Shown here in pieces: positions 1 through 8,121 of a stretch of DNA of 64,000 nucleotides. The notes beneath the pieces were generated by a model, which saw nothing but the letters and a program-made list of their open reading frames with translations, did no database searches and was not told where the DNA came from. Both the position numbers and the translations under genes were made by a program. Source of the DNA: Neobacillus nitrireducens (GTDB lineage Bacteria; Bacillota; Bacilli; Bacillales; Cytobacillaceae); contig NZ_CP133262.1 of assembly GCF_030915405.1 (NCBI RefSeq), positions 4,245,001-4,309,000 of the forward strand, in the 5' to 3' direction. How positions within the stretch are numbered: the first letter of the stretch is position 1; each line of letters opens with the position of its first letter.

Positions 1-76
<76 letters not shown>

Positions 77-85
77 TGTAAATAT

Positions 86-161
86 GGAGGATTAGCTCAG
101 CTGGGAGAGCATCTGCCTTACAAGCAGAGGGTCGGCGGTTCGAGCCCGTCATCCTCCACCA
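86..161 (+). tRNA. tRNA-Val (TAC)
   Basis: Cloverleaf with acceptor GGAGGAT/ATCCTCC, anticodon TAC, GTTCGAG T-loop and encoded CCA. First of the 21 tRNA genes. Confidence 0.96.
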
Positions 162-189
162 TATTTATTTTATATTTTCCAAACTATTT

Positions 190-264
<75 letters not shown>

Positions 265-270
265 TTGTAC

Positions 271-346
271 GAGCCATTAGCTCAGTTGGTAGAGCATCTG
301 ACTTTTAATCAGAGGGTCGAAGGTTCGAGTCCTTCATGGCTCACCA
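271..346 (+). tRNA. tRNA-Lys (TTT)
   Basis: Acceptor GAGCCAT/ATGGCTC, anticodon TTT, encoded CCA. It would be a substrate of the mnm5s2U34 pathway to which the mnmL-mnmM pair in this window belongs. Confidence 0.96.
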
Positions 347-381
347 AAGTTTTTTGCGCTAGCAAAATAACTTTCAATATT

Positions 382-466
382 GCGGGTGTGGCGGAATTGG
401 CAGACGCACCAGACTTAGGATCTGGCGCCGCAAGGCGTGGGGGTTCGACTCCCTTCACCCGCACCA
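382..466 (+). tRNA. tRNA-Leu (TAG)
   Basis: Type II tRNA with a long variable arm, acceptor GCGGGTG/CACCCGC, anticodon TAG, CCA encoded. Its discriminator A matches the TGGT of the leuS T-box leader. Confidence 0.96.
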
Positions 467-502
467 AAGTTTTTTACAATAGTAAAATAACTCACTATAT
501 AT

Positions 503-577
503 GCGGAAGTAGTTCAGTGGTAGAACATCACCTTGCCAAGGTGGGGGTCGCGGGTTCGAATCCCGTCTTCCGCTCCA
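503..577 (+). tRNA. tRNA-Gly (GCC)
   Basis: Acceptor GCGGAAG/CTTCCGC, anticodon GCC, discriminator T and encoded CCA. Confidence 0.96.
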
Positions 578-587
578 ACTATTCTAA

Positions 588-676
588 GCCGGGGTGGCGG
601 AACTGGCAGACGCACAGGACTTAAAATCCTGCGGTAGGTGACTACCGTACCGGTTCGATTCCGGTCCTCGGCACCA
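588..676 (+). tRNA. tRNA-Leu (TAA)
   Basis: Type II tRNA with an extended variable arm, anticodon TAA, encoded CCA. Confidence 0.96.
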
Positions 677-698
677 TCTTTACAAATTAAATTCATAT

Positions 699-772
699 GC
701 GCCCTTAGCTCAGCTGGATAGAGTGTTTGACTACGAATCAAAAGGTCGGGAGTTCGAATCTCTCAGGGCGCA
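699..772 (+). tRNA. tRNA-Arg (ACG)
   Basis: Acceptor GCGCCCT/AGGGCGC, anticodon ACG (read as ICG after deamination). The gene stops at the discriminator with no encoded CCA, and tRNA-Pro begins 4 bases later. Confidence 0.95.
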
Positions 773-776
773 TTTT

Positions 777-853
777 CGGGAAGTAGCTCAGCTTGGTAGA
801 GCACTTGGTTTGGGACCAAGGGGTCGCAGGTTCGAATCCTGTCTTCCCGACCA
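777..853 (+). tRNA. tRNA-Pro (TGG)
   Basis: Acceptor CGGGAAG/CTTCCCG, anticodon TGG, encoded CCA. Confidence 0.96.
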
Positions 854-876
854 TATTCTTTACTAATAACTTTTAT

Positions 877-952
877 GGGGCCTTAGCTCAGCTGGGAGAG
901 CGCCTGCTTTGCACGCAGGAGGTCAGCGGTTCGATCCCGCTAGGCTCCACCA
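877..952 (+). tRNA. tRNA-Ala (TGC)
   Basis: Anticodon TGC, normal cloverleaf, encoded CCA. It is followed by the same 31-base spacer that follows tRNA-Lys. Confidence 0.96.
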
Positions 953-998
953 TAGTTTTTTGCGCTAGCAAAATAACTTTCAATTGAATTATCTATTT

Positions 999-1075
999 GG
1001 CGGTGTAGCTCAGCTGGCTAGAGCGTACGGTTCATACCCGTAAGGTCGGGGGTTCGATCCCCTCCGCCGCTACCA
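999..1075 (+). tRNA. tRNA-Met (CAT), elongator
   Basis: Acceptor GGCGGTG, anticodon CAT. The sequence follows the Bacillus elongator tRNA-Met and lacks the unpaired first base of an initiator. Confidence 0.93.
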
Positions 1076-1095
1076 AATATTTATTTTTTTAACTT

Positions 1096-1172
1096 GGACC
1101 TTTAGCTCAGCTGGTTAGAGCAGACGGCTCATAACCGTCCGGTCGTAGGTTCGAGTCCTACAAGGTCCACCA
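1096..1172 (+). tRNA. tRNA-Ile2 (CAT, lysidine-modified type)
   Basis: The anticodon is CAT, but the body (acceptor GGACCTT/AAGGTCC, anticodon stem ACGGC) follows Bacillus tRNA-Ile2, which is changed to a lysidine-AU anticodon by TilS. The identity comes from body similarity and its place in the conserved array. Confidence 0.88.
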
Positions 1173-1190
1173 TTAGCTTTATACTTACAC

Positions 1191-1283
1191 GGAGGAATAC
1201 CCAAGTTTGGCTGAAGGGATCGGTCTTGAAAACCGACAGGCGGGTAACACCGCGCGGGGGTTCGAATCCCTCTTCCTCCTCCA
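1191..1283 (+). tRNA. tRNA-Ser (TGA)
   Basis: Type II tRNA, acceptor GGAGGAA/TTCCTCC, anticodon TGA, long variable arm, encoded CCA. Confidence 0.96.
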
Positions 1284-1307
1284 TTTTATTTTAATAATTA
1301 CTATTGT

Positions 1308-1381
<74 letters not shown>

Positions 1382-1383
1382 TT

Positions 1384-1460
1384 GGTCTGGTAGTTCAGTT
1401 GGTTAGAATGCCTGCCTGTCACGCAGGAGGTCGCGGGTTCGAGTCCCGTCCAGACCGCCA
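1384..1460 (+). tRNA. tRNA-Asp (GTC)
   Basis: Acceptor GGTCTGG/CCAGACC, anticodon GTC, discriminator G, encoded CCA. Confidence 0.96.
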
Positions 1461-1466
1461 TTTGTT

Positions 1467-1542
1467 GGCTCAGTAGCTCAGTCGGTAGAGCAAAGGACTG
1501 AAAATCCTTGTGTCGGCGGTTCGATTCCGTCCTGAGCCACCA
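1467..1542 (+). tRNA. tRNA-Phe (GAA)
   Basis: Acceptor GGCTCAG/CTGAGCC, anticodon GAA, encoded CCA. Confidence 0.96.
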
Positions 1543-1567
1543 TTTTAATTAAATAGACTTTTATTAT

Positions 1568-1644
1568 GGCGATTGTGGCGAAGTGGTTAACGCACCTGAT
1601 TGTGGTTCAGGCATTCGTGGGTTCGATTCCCATCAGTCGCCCCA
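1568..1644 (+). tRNA. tRNA-His (GTG)
   Basis: Anticodon GTG. The extra 5' G at 1568 pairs with C1641, the G-1:C73 identity element of tRNA-His. CCA is encoded. Confidence 0.96.
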
Positions 1645-1660
1645 TAATTACTTTTCTTTT

Positions 1661-1734
1661 GCGGGTGTAGTTTAGTGGTAAAACCTCAGCCTTCCAAGCT
1701 GATGATGAGAGTTCGATTCTCTTCACCCGCTCCA
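1661..1734 (+). tRNA. tRNA-Gly (TCC)
   Basis: Acceptor GCGGGTG/CACCCGC, anticodon TCC, encoded CCA. Confidence 0.96.
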
Positions 1735-1740
1735 ATTTAT

Positions 1741-1817
<77 letters not shown>

Positions 1818-1848
1818 TAAAATTATTCACAGCAGCAACTTTAATTGT

Positions 1849-1923
1849 TCCGCAGTAGCTCAGTGGTAGAGCTATCGGCTGTTAACCGATCGGTCGTAGG
1901 TTCGAGTCCTACCTGCGGAGCCA
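1849..1923 (+). tRNA. tRNA-Asn (GTT)
   Basis: Acceptor TCCGCAG/CTGCGGA, anticodon GTT, encoded CCA. Confidence 0.96.
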
Positions 1924-1926
1924 AAC

Positions 1927-2017
1927 GGGGAAGTACTCAAGTGGCTGAAGAGGCGCCCCTGCTAAGGGTGTAGGTCGGGTAACCGGCGCGAGGGTTCAAA
2001 TCCCTCCTTCTCCGCCA
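1927..2017 (+). tRNA. tRNA-Ser (GCT)
   Basis: Type II tRNA, acceptor GGGGAAG/CTTCTCC with one G-U pair, anticodon GCT, encoded CCA. Confidence 0.95.
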
Positions 2018-2024
2018 TATTTAA

Positions 2025-2096
2025 GGCCCCTTGGTCAAGCGGTTAAGACACCTCCCTTTCACGGAGGTAACACGGGTTCGAGTCCCGTAGGGGTCA
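2025..2096 (+). tRNA. tRNA-Glu (TTC)
   Basis: Acceptor GGCCCCT/AGGGGTC, anticodon TTC, no encoded CCA. Last gene of the array; the order from Val to Glu is that of the B. subtilis trnB cluster as I recall it. Confidence 0.95.
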
Positions 2097-2100
2097 TACA

Positions 2101-2134
2101 AAAAAACTGATAACATACTGTTATCAGTTTTTTT
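2101..2134 (+). terminator. rho-independent terminator of the rRNA-tRNA operon
   Basis: Stem ACTGATAACA/TGTTATCAGT with a 3-base loop, followed by seven Ts, directly behind tRNA-Glu. Confidence 0.9.
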
Positions 2135-2229
2135 GTGTTTACATCTAATTTAGGTAGTATTCTCCGCTTATCCCGTTCATTTCATATCTGGTCTAATCCC
2201 AATTACAAAATTTAAACGGGACAAGATTC

Positions 2230-2265
2230 GGTAATAATTATTATATCGATATAATAATTATTACC
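2230..2265. repeat. perfect 36-bp AT-rich palindrome without spacer
   Basis: The two 18-base halves, meeting at TATCGATA, are exact reverse complements (it begins GGTAATAATTATTATATC). It lies in the 450-bp gap between the tRNA terminator and glgB. No T-run follows, so it does not look like a terminator. It could be an operator or a cruciform-prone site; its function is unknown. Confidence 0.8.
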
Positions 2266-2278
2266 ATCTTCTCCTTAG

Positions 2279-2292
2279 TGAAAACGTTGATA
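2279..2292 (+). promoter_or_regulatory. candidate cre (CcpA) site upstream of glgB
   Basis: TGAAAACGTTGATA matches the catabolite-responsive element consensus TGWAANCGNTNWCA at all but one fixed position. Its place before a carbon-storage operon is sensible, but a single 14-bp match is weak evidence. Confidence 0.4.
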
Positions 2293-2484
2293 ACGCTTAC
2301 ATTTGCATTGATTTATCCTAATTTCGAACTATCTAATATTTAAAATCAAATAACTTTCTTTGGACGAAAATCATAAAAATATTAAGAAATTTTTAAATAA
2401 TTTTGACGATTACTGATAGAAAATTTGATGAATGCTGTCGAAACCTGTCAAAACAAGAGTGGAAATGTCGATACACACAACTTA

Positions 2485-2514
2485 TTGTCAGAAAAGATAA
2501 AAAAGTTTTATGAG
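2485..2514 (+). promoter_or_regulatory. possible sigma-A promoter of glgBCDAP
   Basis: TTGTCA and TATGAG with an 18-base gap. A transcript starting near 2521 would agree with translation from the ATG at 2583 rather than the TTG at 2520. Weak match. Confidence 0.3.
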
Positions 2515-2582
2515 GAATATTGATTATTAACAATTATAATTGGTTTTTGAAATACATATTTTCATTGGGGATGAGGAGAGCC

Positions 2583-4523
2583 ATGACAGTGAATACGTTT
2601 TTTCCGACGGACTATCAGTTACATTTATTTCACGAAGGAAATTACTTCCAAAGTCATCAGCTTTTTGGCGCTCATATCTTTAATAATTCCGATCAGGTTT
2701 ATACACGATTTTGCGTATGGGCCCCTAATGCAAAGCAGGTTAGGCTTGCGGGGGATTTTAATAACTGGAATGGTGAAGGGTATGAATTGCAGAAAGTTAA
2801 TGATGAAGGAGTATGGATTCTAATAATTAATAAAGATCTAACAGGTAAGCTTTATAAGTATGAGATTTTTACACAATCAGGTGAGAGGTTGCTAAAATCA
2901 GATCCATTCGCTTTTTATTCTGAAATAAGACCTAATACAGCATCTATTGTTTATTCATTAAAAAAATTCGATTGGCAAGACAATCAGTGGATGAATCGAA
3001 GAGGAAAAAAGACCTTGCTGTCAGAGCCGGTAGTCATATATGAAGTGCATTTGGGATCTTGGAAAAAGAAAGAAGATGGCGAGTATCTAACCTATAAAGA
3101 ACTGGCATCTGAACTTATTCCATACGTTCTTGAGCACGGATTTACTCATATAGAGTTATTACCGATTGTCGAACATCCGCTTGATGCCTCGTGGGGCTAT
3201 CAAGGTACGGGTTACTTTTCTGTTACCTCAAGGTACGGGACACCCGATGAATTTAAAGAATTTGTTGATCAGTTTCATCAACATGGTATTGGGGTCATTC
3301 TTGATTGGGTCCCCGGTCATTTTTGTAAGGATGCACACGGTCTTTACCGTTTTGATGGGACTCATATTTATTCTTACAGCACAGTTAGTGACAGAGAAAA
3401 TGCCGTTTGGGGAACTGCGAACTTTGACCTCGGGAAAGGTGAGGTCCAGAGCTTTCTAATTTCAAATGCTCAGTTTTGGATTGACTATTTCCATATTGAC
3501 GGTTTTCGAATGGACGCTGTTGCAAATATCATTTACTGGCCAAATGGTTCCCATGAGAAGCGTGAAAATCCATTTGGAATTGATTTTTTGAAAAAACTTA
3601 ACCAACATATTCATGAATATGATCCGCACTTTTTAATGATTGGTGAGGATTCTACAGAATTCCCAAATGTCACAACACCCGTTCCAAATGGTGGGCTTGG
3701 TTTTGATTATAAATGGAATATGGGCTGGATGAATGACATGCTTGAATATATGGAAACTCCCCCTTACTCCCGTTCTAATGTCCATTCAAATGTAACTTTT
3801 TCATTTTTATATGCCTTTTTAGAAAACTTTATGCTGCCATTTTCCCATGATGAAGTGGTCCATGGAAAAAAATCATTGCTTGATAAAATGCCGGGAGATT
3901 ATTGGGAGAAATTTGCGCAGCTTAGGCTTTTGTTGGGGTATATGTTTGCCCACCCGGGAAAAAAACTCTTATTTATGGGGTTTGAACTTGGTCAGTTTGC
4001 TGAATGGAAGGATAAAGAACAGCTTGATTGGAACTTAATGGACTATGAGATGCACCAAAAGCTAAATGCCTATGTCAAGTTATTAACTAAAGTCTATAAG
4101 CGGTCTAAGGCACTCTATGAACTCGATCACCTGCAGGACGGATTCGAATGGATAGATGCTAATAATAGTCACCAATCGATTTTTTCTTTTCTGCGAAAAG
4201 GGAAGAAGACAGAAGAATTATTAGTAGTTATTTGCAATTTTACGGGTGTCAACTATCCTGTCTACAGAATTGGTGTTCCTAAATTAGGTGAATATCGCGA
4301 AATCTTCAATAGTGATCAGATAGAATACGGTGGTACTGGATTGGTGAATAAAAAGACTGTGTTAGCAGAAGATGAACCATTCCATGGTCAGCCATATTCA
4401 TTAAATCTAACAATTCCCCCGTTTGGATTTCAAATTATCCGACCGGTTAAAAAGAGAAAGGAGCGAAAAGGTAATGGCAAAGAAGAAGTGCGTAGCCATG
4501 TTATTAGCAGGAGGAAAAGGTAG
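2583..4523 (+). CDS. glgB: 1,4-alpha-glucan branching enzyme GlgB
   Basis: Cytosolic enzyme that makes the alpha-1,6 branches of glycogen (GH13). An N-terminal CBM48-like module ([17 protein letters not shown]) is followed by the catalytic barrel: DWVPGHF near residue 241, GFRMDAV with the nucleophile Asp near 311, GED with the acid Glu near 355, and SHDEVVHG near 422. The product is 646 residues; B. subtilis GlgB is about 627. The frame is open back to a TTG at 2520, but the ATG at 2583 has GAGGAG just upstream and gives an N-terminus (FHEG, HQLFG) like the B. subtilis protein. First gene of glgBCDAP. Its last 50 bases, coding for a Lys/Arg-rich tail, overlap glgC in another frame. Confidence 0.96.
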   Translation: MTVNTFFPTDYQLHLFHEGNYFQSHQLFGAHIFNNSDQVYTRFCVWAPNAKQVRLAGDFNNWNGEGYELQKVNDEGVWILIINKDLTGKLYKYEIFTQSGERLLKSDPFAFYSEIRPNTASIVYSLKKFDWQDNQWMNRRGKKTLLSEPVVIYEVHLGSWKKKEDGEYLTYKELASELIPYVLEHGFTHIELLPIVEHPLDASWGYQGTGYFSVTSRYGTPDEFKEFVDQFHQHGIGVILDWVPGHFCKDAHGLYRFDGTHIYSYSTVSDRENAVWGTANFDLGKGEVQSFLISNAQFWIDYFHIDGFRMDAVANIIYWPNGSHEKRENPFGIDFLKKLNQHIHEYDPHFLMIGEDSTEFPNVTTPVPNGGLGFDYKWNMGWMNDMLEYMETPPYSRSNVHSNVTFSFLYAFLENFMLPFSHDEVVHGKKSLLDKMPGDYWEKFAQLRLLLGYMFAHPGKKLLFMGFELGQFAEWKDKEQLDWNLMDYEMHQKLNAYVKLLTKVYKRSKALYELDHLQDGFEWIDANNSHQSIFSFLRKGKKTEELLVVICNFTGVNYPVYRIGVPKLGEYREIFNSDQIEYGGTGLVNKKTVLAEDEPFHGQPYSLNLTIPPFGFQIIRPVKKRKERKGNGKEEVRSHVISRRKR

Positions 4524-5619
4524 TAGGCTTAATTCGCTGACAAAGGATTTAGCGAAACCGGCCGTTCCTTTCGGAGGTAAATATCGAATAATTGATTTTG
4601 CATTAAGCAATTGCGCCAATTCAGGCATTGATACGGTTGGGGTCTTAACCCAATACCAGCCTTTGTTATTAAATTCCTATATTGGGATTGGCAGTGCATG
4701 GGATCTTGATCGTAAGGATGGCGGGGTGACCGTTTTACCGCCCTATGCGGAATCTTCCGAGGTGAAATGGTATACAGGCACGGCCAGTGCGATTTATCAG
4801 AACCTTAATTACTTGAAACAATACCAGCCAGAATATGTGCTAATTCTATCAGGTGACCATATTTACAAAATGAATTACGAGAGTATGCTTGAGTACCATA
4901 TTGAAAAAAGGGCTGATGTTACCATTTCCTTAATAGAGGTTCCTTGGGACGAAGCGAGCCGTTTTGGAATTATGGATACAGACGAGGAACTAAGAATAGT
5001 TGACTTTGATGAAAAGCCAGCGAATCCGAAGAATAACCTGGCCTCGATGGGCATTTATATTTTTAACTGGAATATACTAAAAGAATACCTTGAAATGGAT
5101 GACCGTGTTCCTGAATCGAGTCATGATTTTGGTAAGGATGTCATTCCGATGATGTTAGAAGAAAATAAAAAGTTATTTGCCTATCCATTTAAAGGCTATT
5201 GGAAGGATGTCGGTACGGTTCAAAGCCTTTGGGAAGCTAACATGGATTTACTAAGAGAAGAGTGTGATTTAGATTTGTTTGATCACGGATGGAGGATCTA
5301 TTCCGTGAACCCGAACCAGCCGCCTCAATATATTTCTCCAGCTGCGGTAGTTAAAGAGTCACTTATTAATGAGGGATGTACGATAGAAGGAGACATAGAA
5401 AAATCTGTTCTTTTTCAAGGGGTTACGGTTGGTAAAGGATCCACTATTTTAGAATCTGTCGTTATGCCGGATGCAATTATTGGCAATAATTGCTTGATTG
5501 AAAGGGCCATTGTACCTTCTGAAGTGAAGGTGCCTGACGGGACCGTAATCCGTTCGTTCGATGATGAGATTATTCTTGTTACTAATGAAATGTTAAGCGG
5601 GCTTTACCCTGCTTTTTAA
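4474..5619 (+). CDS. glgC: glucose-1-phosphate adenylyltransferase, catalytic-type subunit GlgC
   Basis: Makes ADP-glucose from glucose-1-phosphate and ATP, the committed step of glycogen synthesis. It begins with the nucleotidyltransferase motif [15 protein letters not shown], has the sugar-phosphate region (FDEKPANPK) and ends in left-handed beta-helix repeats ([19 protein letters not shown]). 381 residues, close to B. subtilis GlgC. The chosen ATG, inside the end of glgB, has AAAGGAG about 11 bases upstream; an in-frame start at 4423 lies deeper in glgB and is not needed. It pairs with GlgD downstream. Confidence 0.95.
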   Translation: MAKKKCVAMLLAGGKGSRLNSLTKDLAKPAVPFGGKYRIIDFALSNCANSGIDTVGVLTQYQPLLLNSYIGIGSAWDLDRKDGGVTVLPPYAESSEVKWYTGTASAIYQNLNYLKQYQPEYVLILSGDHIYKMNYESMLEYHIEKRADVTISLIEVPWDEASRFGIMDTDEELRIVDFDEKPANPKNNLASMGIYIFNWNILKEYLEMDDRVPESSHDFGKDVIPMMLEENKKLFAYPFKGYWKDVGTVQSLWEANMDLLREECDLDLFDHGWRIYSVNPNQPPQYISPAAVVKESLINEGCTIEGDIEKSVLFQGVTVGKGSTILESVVMPDAIIGNNCLIERAIVPSEVKVPDGTVIRSFDDEIILVTNEMLSGLYPAF

Positions 5620-5641
5620 TATAATATTGGAGGGACTTGGA

Positions 5642-6673
5642 TTGAAGAAAGAGCTATTAGGGGTCATTGATGCCACCACATACCATGAAGATTTAGAAGA
5701 TTTATTAGCACATCGTGCACTTGCAGCCCTGCCTTTTGCTGGCCGGTATCGTATTATAGATTTTGTATTATCAAACATGGTGAATTCCGGAATTCGAAGT
5801 GTGGCAATTTTTCCGAAGATGCAGTACCGGTCACTAATGGATCATCTAGGTTCCGGGAAAAATTGGGATTTGAATCGTAAACGAGATGGCCTATTCTTTT
5901 TCCCATCTCCCATCATTGATTTTGATGGAAATAAAATTGGATCGTTTGAAAACTTTGCCGCAAATTTAGACTTCTTTTATCGCAGCACACAAGAGTATTC
6001 TCTTATATCCAATTGCTATACGGTTTCTAATATGAACTTTAGTCCAATTTTAGATTGGCATAGCAATTCGAGATGTGACATCACCGAAATCCATCAAAAG
6101 GATGGAGGTTCAATGGAGATGTACTTAATCAAAACATCCTTACTCATTAAACTGATTGAAACACGGAATGAAACAGGGTATACCTGTATGAAGGATGTTG
6201 TTAATGATATTCAAAGTCTTTACACGATTTGTAATTATGAATATGACGGTTATGCCGTGATGATAGATTCAATCGAAAACTATTTTTCTACTAGTATGAA
6301 TTTACTGCAGTCGGATGTCTGGAAAAAATTATTTATCAAAGAACAACCGATTTTTACTAAAGTAAAAGATGAGCCGCCAACCAAATATATTAAAGGGTCT
6401 GTTGTAAAAAATGCTATGATTGCCAACGGTTGTTTAATAAGCGGTTCCGTAGAAAATAGTATTATATCCCGAGGTGTGAAGATTGGAAAAGGGGCAGTTA
6501 TTAAGAACTGTATCATCATGCAGAAGTGTGTGATTGAAGATAATTGTATTTTAGATTCCGTTATTTTAGATAAAGATGTGAAAGTTGAAGCAGGAACTCA
6601 ATTAACTGGAACAGCGGGGTCACCATTCGTAGTACGTAAAGGGACACAACAAGGAGCGTTGATGAACTCGTGA
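5642..6673 (+). CDS. glgD: glucose-1-phosphate adenylyltransferase, regulatory-type subunit GlgD
   Basis: Paralogue of GlgC: LLGVIDATTYHEDLEDLLAH at the N-terminus, then FAGRYRIIDFVLSNMVNSGI, and hexapeptide beta-helix repeats at the C-terminus. It lacks the GGxGxRL loop of GlgC, as in the Bacillus GlgD subunit that modifies GlgC activity. 343 residues from the TTG at 5642, which has GGAGG 8 bases upstream; an earlier in-frame TTG at 5627 overlaps that ribosome binding site. The stop overlaps the GTG start of glgA. Confidence 0.93.
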   Translation: MKKELLGVIDATTYHEDLEDLLAHRALAALPFAGRYRIIDFVLSNMVNSGIRSVAIFPKMQYRSLMDHLGSGKNWDLNRKRDGLFFFPSPIIDFDGNKIGSFENFAANLDFFYRSTQEYSLISNCYTVSNMNFSPILDWHSNSRCDITEIHQKDGGSMEMYLIKTSLLIKLIETRNETGYTCMKDVVNDIQSLYTICNYEYDGYAVMIDSIENYFSTSMNLLQSDVWKKLFIKEQPIFTKVKDEPPTKYIKGSVVKNAMIANGCLISGSVENSIISRGVKIGKGAVIKNCIIMQKCVIEDNCILDSVILDKDVKVEAGTQLTGTAGSPFVVRKGTQQGALMNS

Positions 6674-8121
6674 AAGTATTATTTGCCGTATCGGAATGTG
6701 GACCATTTGCAAAATCGGGAGGACTTGCCGATGTTGCCGGTTCCCTTCCAAAAGAATTAAAAAGTTTAGGTACTGAAATCAGAGTCATTCTACCTAAATA
6801 CGGAACGATTTCAGAAGAATTTAAGCAAGAGATGAAAAAAGTTAAAGAATTCACTGTTTCAGTTGGTTGGAGAAATCAGTATTGCGGAATTGAAGAACTC
6901 ACACATCAAGGAGTTACATATTATTTCGTCGATAATGAATATTACTTCAAACGTGAAAATTTATATGGCTATTTTGATGATGGGGAAAGATTTGCCTATT
7001 TTAATAGAGCTGTCTTAGAAACGCTTACCCAACTAGATTTTTTTCCGGATGTAATACATTGCCATGATTGGCATACGGCAATGATTCCTTATCTATTAAG
7101 AACTGAATATAATCAGAGAAAAGGATACGGACAAATACGGACTGTGTTTACAATCCATAATCTTCAATTCCAAGGAATCTTCCCTAAAGAGATCTTAGGA
7201 GATTTGTTAGGGATGGATTACAAATCCTTTCACTCCGGTCACTTAGAGTTTTTCGGGAATATCAATTATATGAAGGGTGCTCTTGTAGCTGCAGATAAAA
7301 TTACAACAGTAAGCCCGACCTATAAAGAAGAAATTCAAACACCGGTATTTGGTGAAAAATTAGACGGACTCCTGAGGGAAAGAAAAGATGACCTTATTGG
7401 TATTTTAAATGGGATAGATGAAGATTTCTATAATCCTGCTTCCGACCCCTTAATATACCAAACCTATTCAGCGGCTAATCATCTAAATAAGGCGATTAAC
7501 AAAACTGAGATTCAAAAATACTTTGGATTACCCCAATCCACGCGTACCCCTTTATTAGTCATGATTACAAGGCTGACTAGGCAAAAAGGACTTGATCTAG
7601 TTAAATGTGTCCTTCGTGAAATATTACAGGAGGACCTACAGGTAATCATCCTCGGAACAGGTGATTATGAATACGAGGAACATTTAAGACAGGCAGCACG
7701 AATCTATCCTGAAAAATTAAGAGTATTTACTGGTTTTAATGAAGGTCTTGCCCATAAACTTTATGCTGGGGCGGATTTGTTTTTAATGCCATCCCAATTC
7801 GAGCCCTGTGGGTTGGGCCAGTTAATCGCCATGAAATATGGTGCCATCCCGATTGTTAGGGAAACGGGTGGTTTAAATGATACCATCATTCCGTGGAACG
7901 AATTTACTGGAAAAGGAAATGGATTCTCCTTCTCCCATTTTAATGCCCATGATATGCTCTATACCATCAGAAGAGCTATTGGCGTGTATCATGATTCAAA
8001 ATCGTGGAAATCTATTGTAAAGCAAGCAATGGAAATGGATTATAGCTGGGCACAATCAGCCTATAGCTATAACCAATTATATGCAGAGATCGTTGCAAGG
8101 AGTGAAACACATGTTTTCTAA
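6670..8121 (+). CDS. glgA: glycogen synthase GlgA
   Basis: Transfers glucose from ADP-glucose to the growing glucan (GT5). The N-terminus KVLFAVSECGPFAKSGGLAD carries the KxGGL ADP-binding motif near residues 15-19. The C-terminal Rossmann domain has ITRLTRQKGLDLV and PSQFEPCGLGQL with the catalytic Glu, followed by the acceptor-side Gly-rich segment. 483 residues, as in B. subtilis. GTG start overlapping the glgD stop by four bases. Confidence 0.96.
   Translation: MKVLFAVSECGPFAKSGGLADVAGSLPKELKSLGTEIRVILPKYGTISEEFKQEMKKVKEFTVSVGWRNQYCGIEELTHQGVTYYFVDNEYYFKRENLYGYFDDGERFAYFNRAVLETLTQLDFFPDVIHCHDWHTAMIPYLLRTEYNQRKGYGQIRTVFTIHNLQFQGIFPKEILGDLLGMDYKSFHSGHLEFFGNINYMKGALVAADKITTVSPTYKEEIQTPVFGEKLDGLLRERKDDLIGILNGIDEDFYNPASDPLIYQTYSAANHLNKAINKTEIQKYFGLPQSTRTPLLVMITRLTRQKGLDLVKCVLREILQEDLQVIILGTGDYEYEEHLRQAARIYPEKLRVFTGFNEGLAHKLYAGADLFLMPSQFEPCGLGQLIAMKYGAIPIVRETGGLNDTIIPWNEFTGKGNGFSFSHFNAHDMLYTIRRAIGVYHDSKSWKSIVKQAMEMDYSWAQSAYSYNQLYAEIVARSETHVF

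Noticed and set aside
2520..2582. N-terminal extension of glgB from a TTG
   Set aside because: Poor ribosome binding site spacing, hydrophobic extension unlike other branching enzymes, and a possible promoter whose start would fall at the TTG itself.
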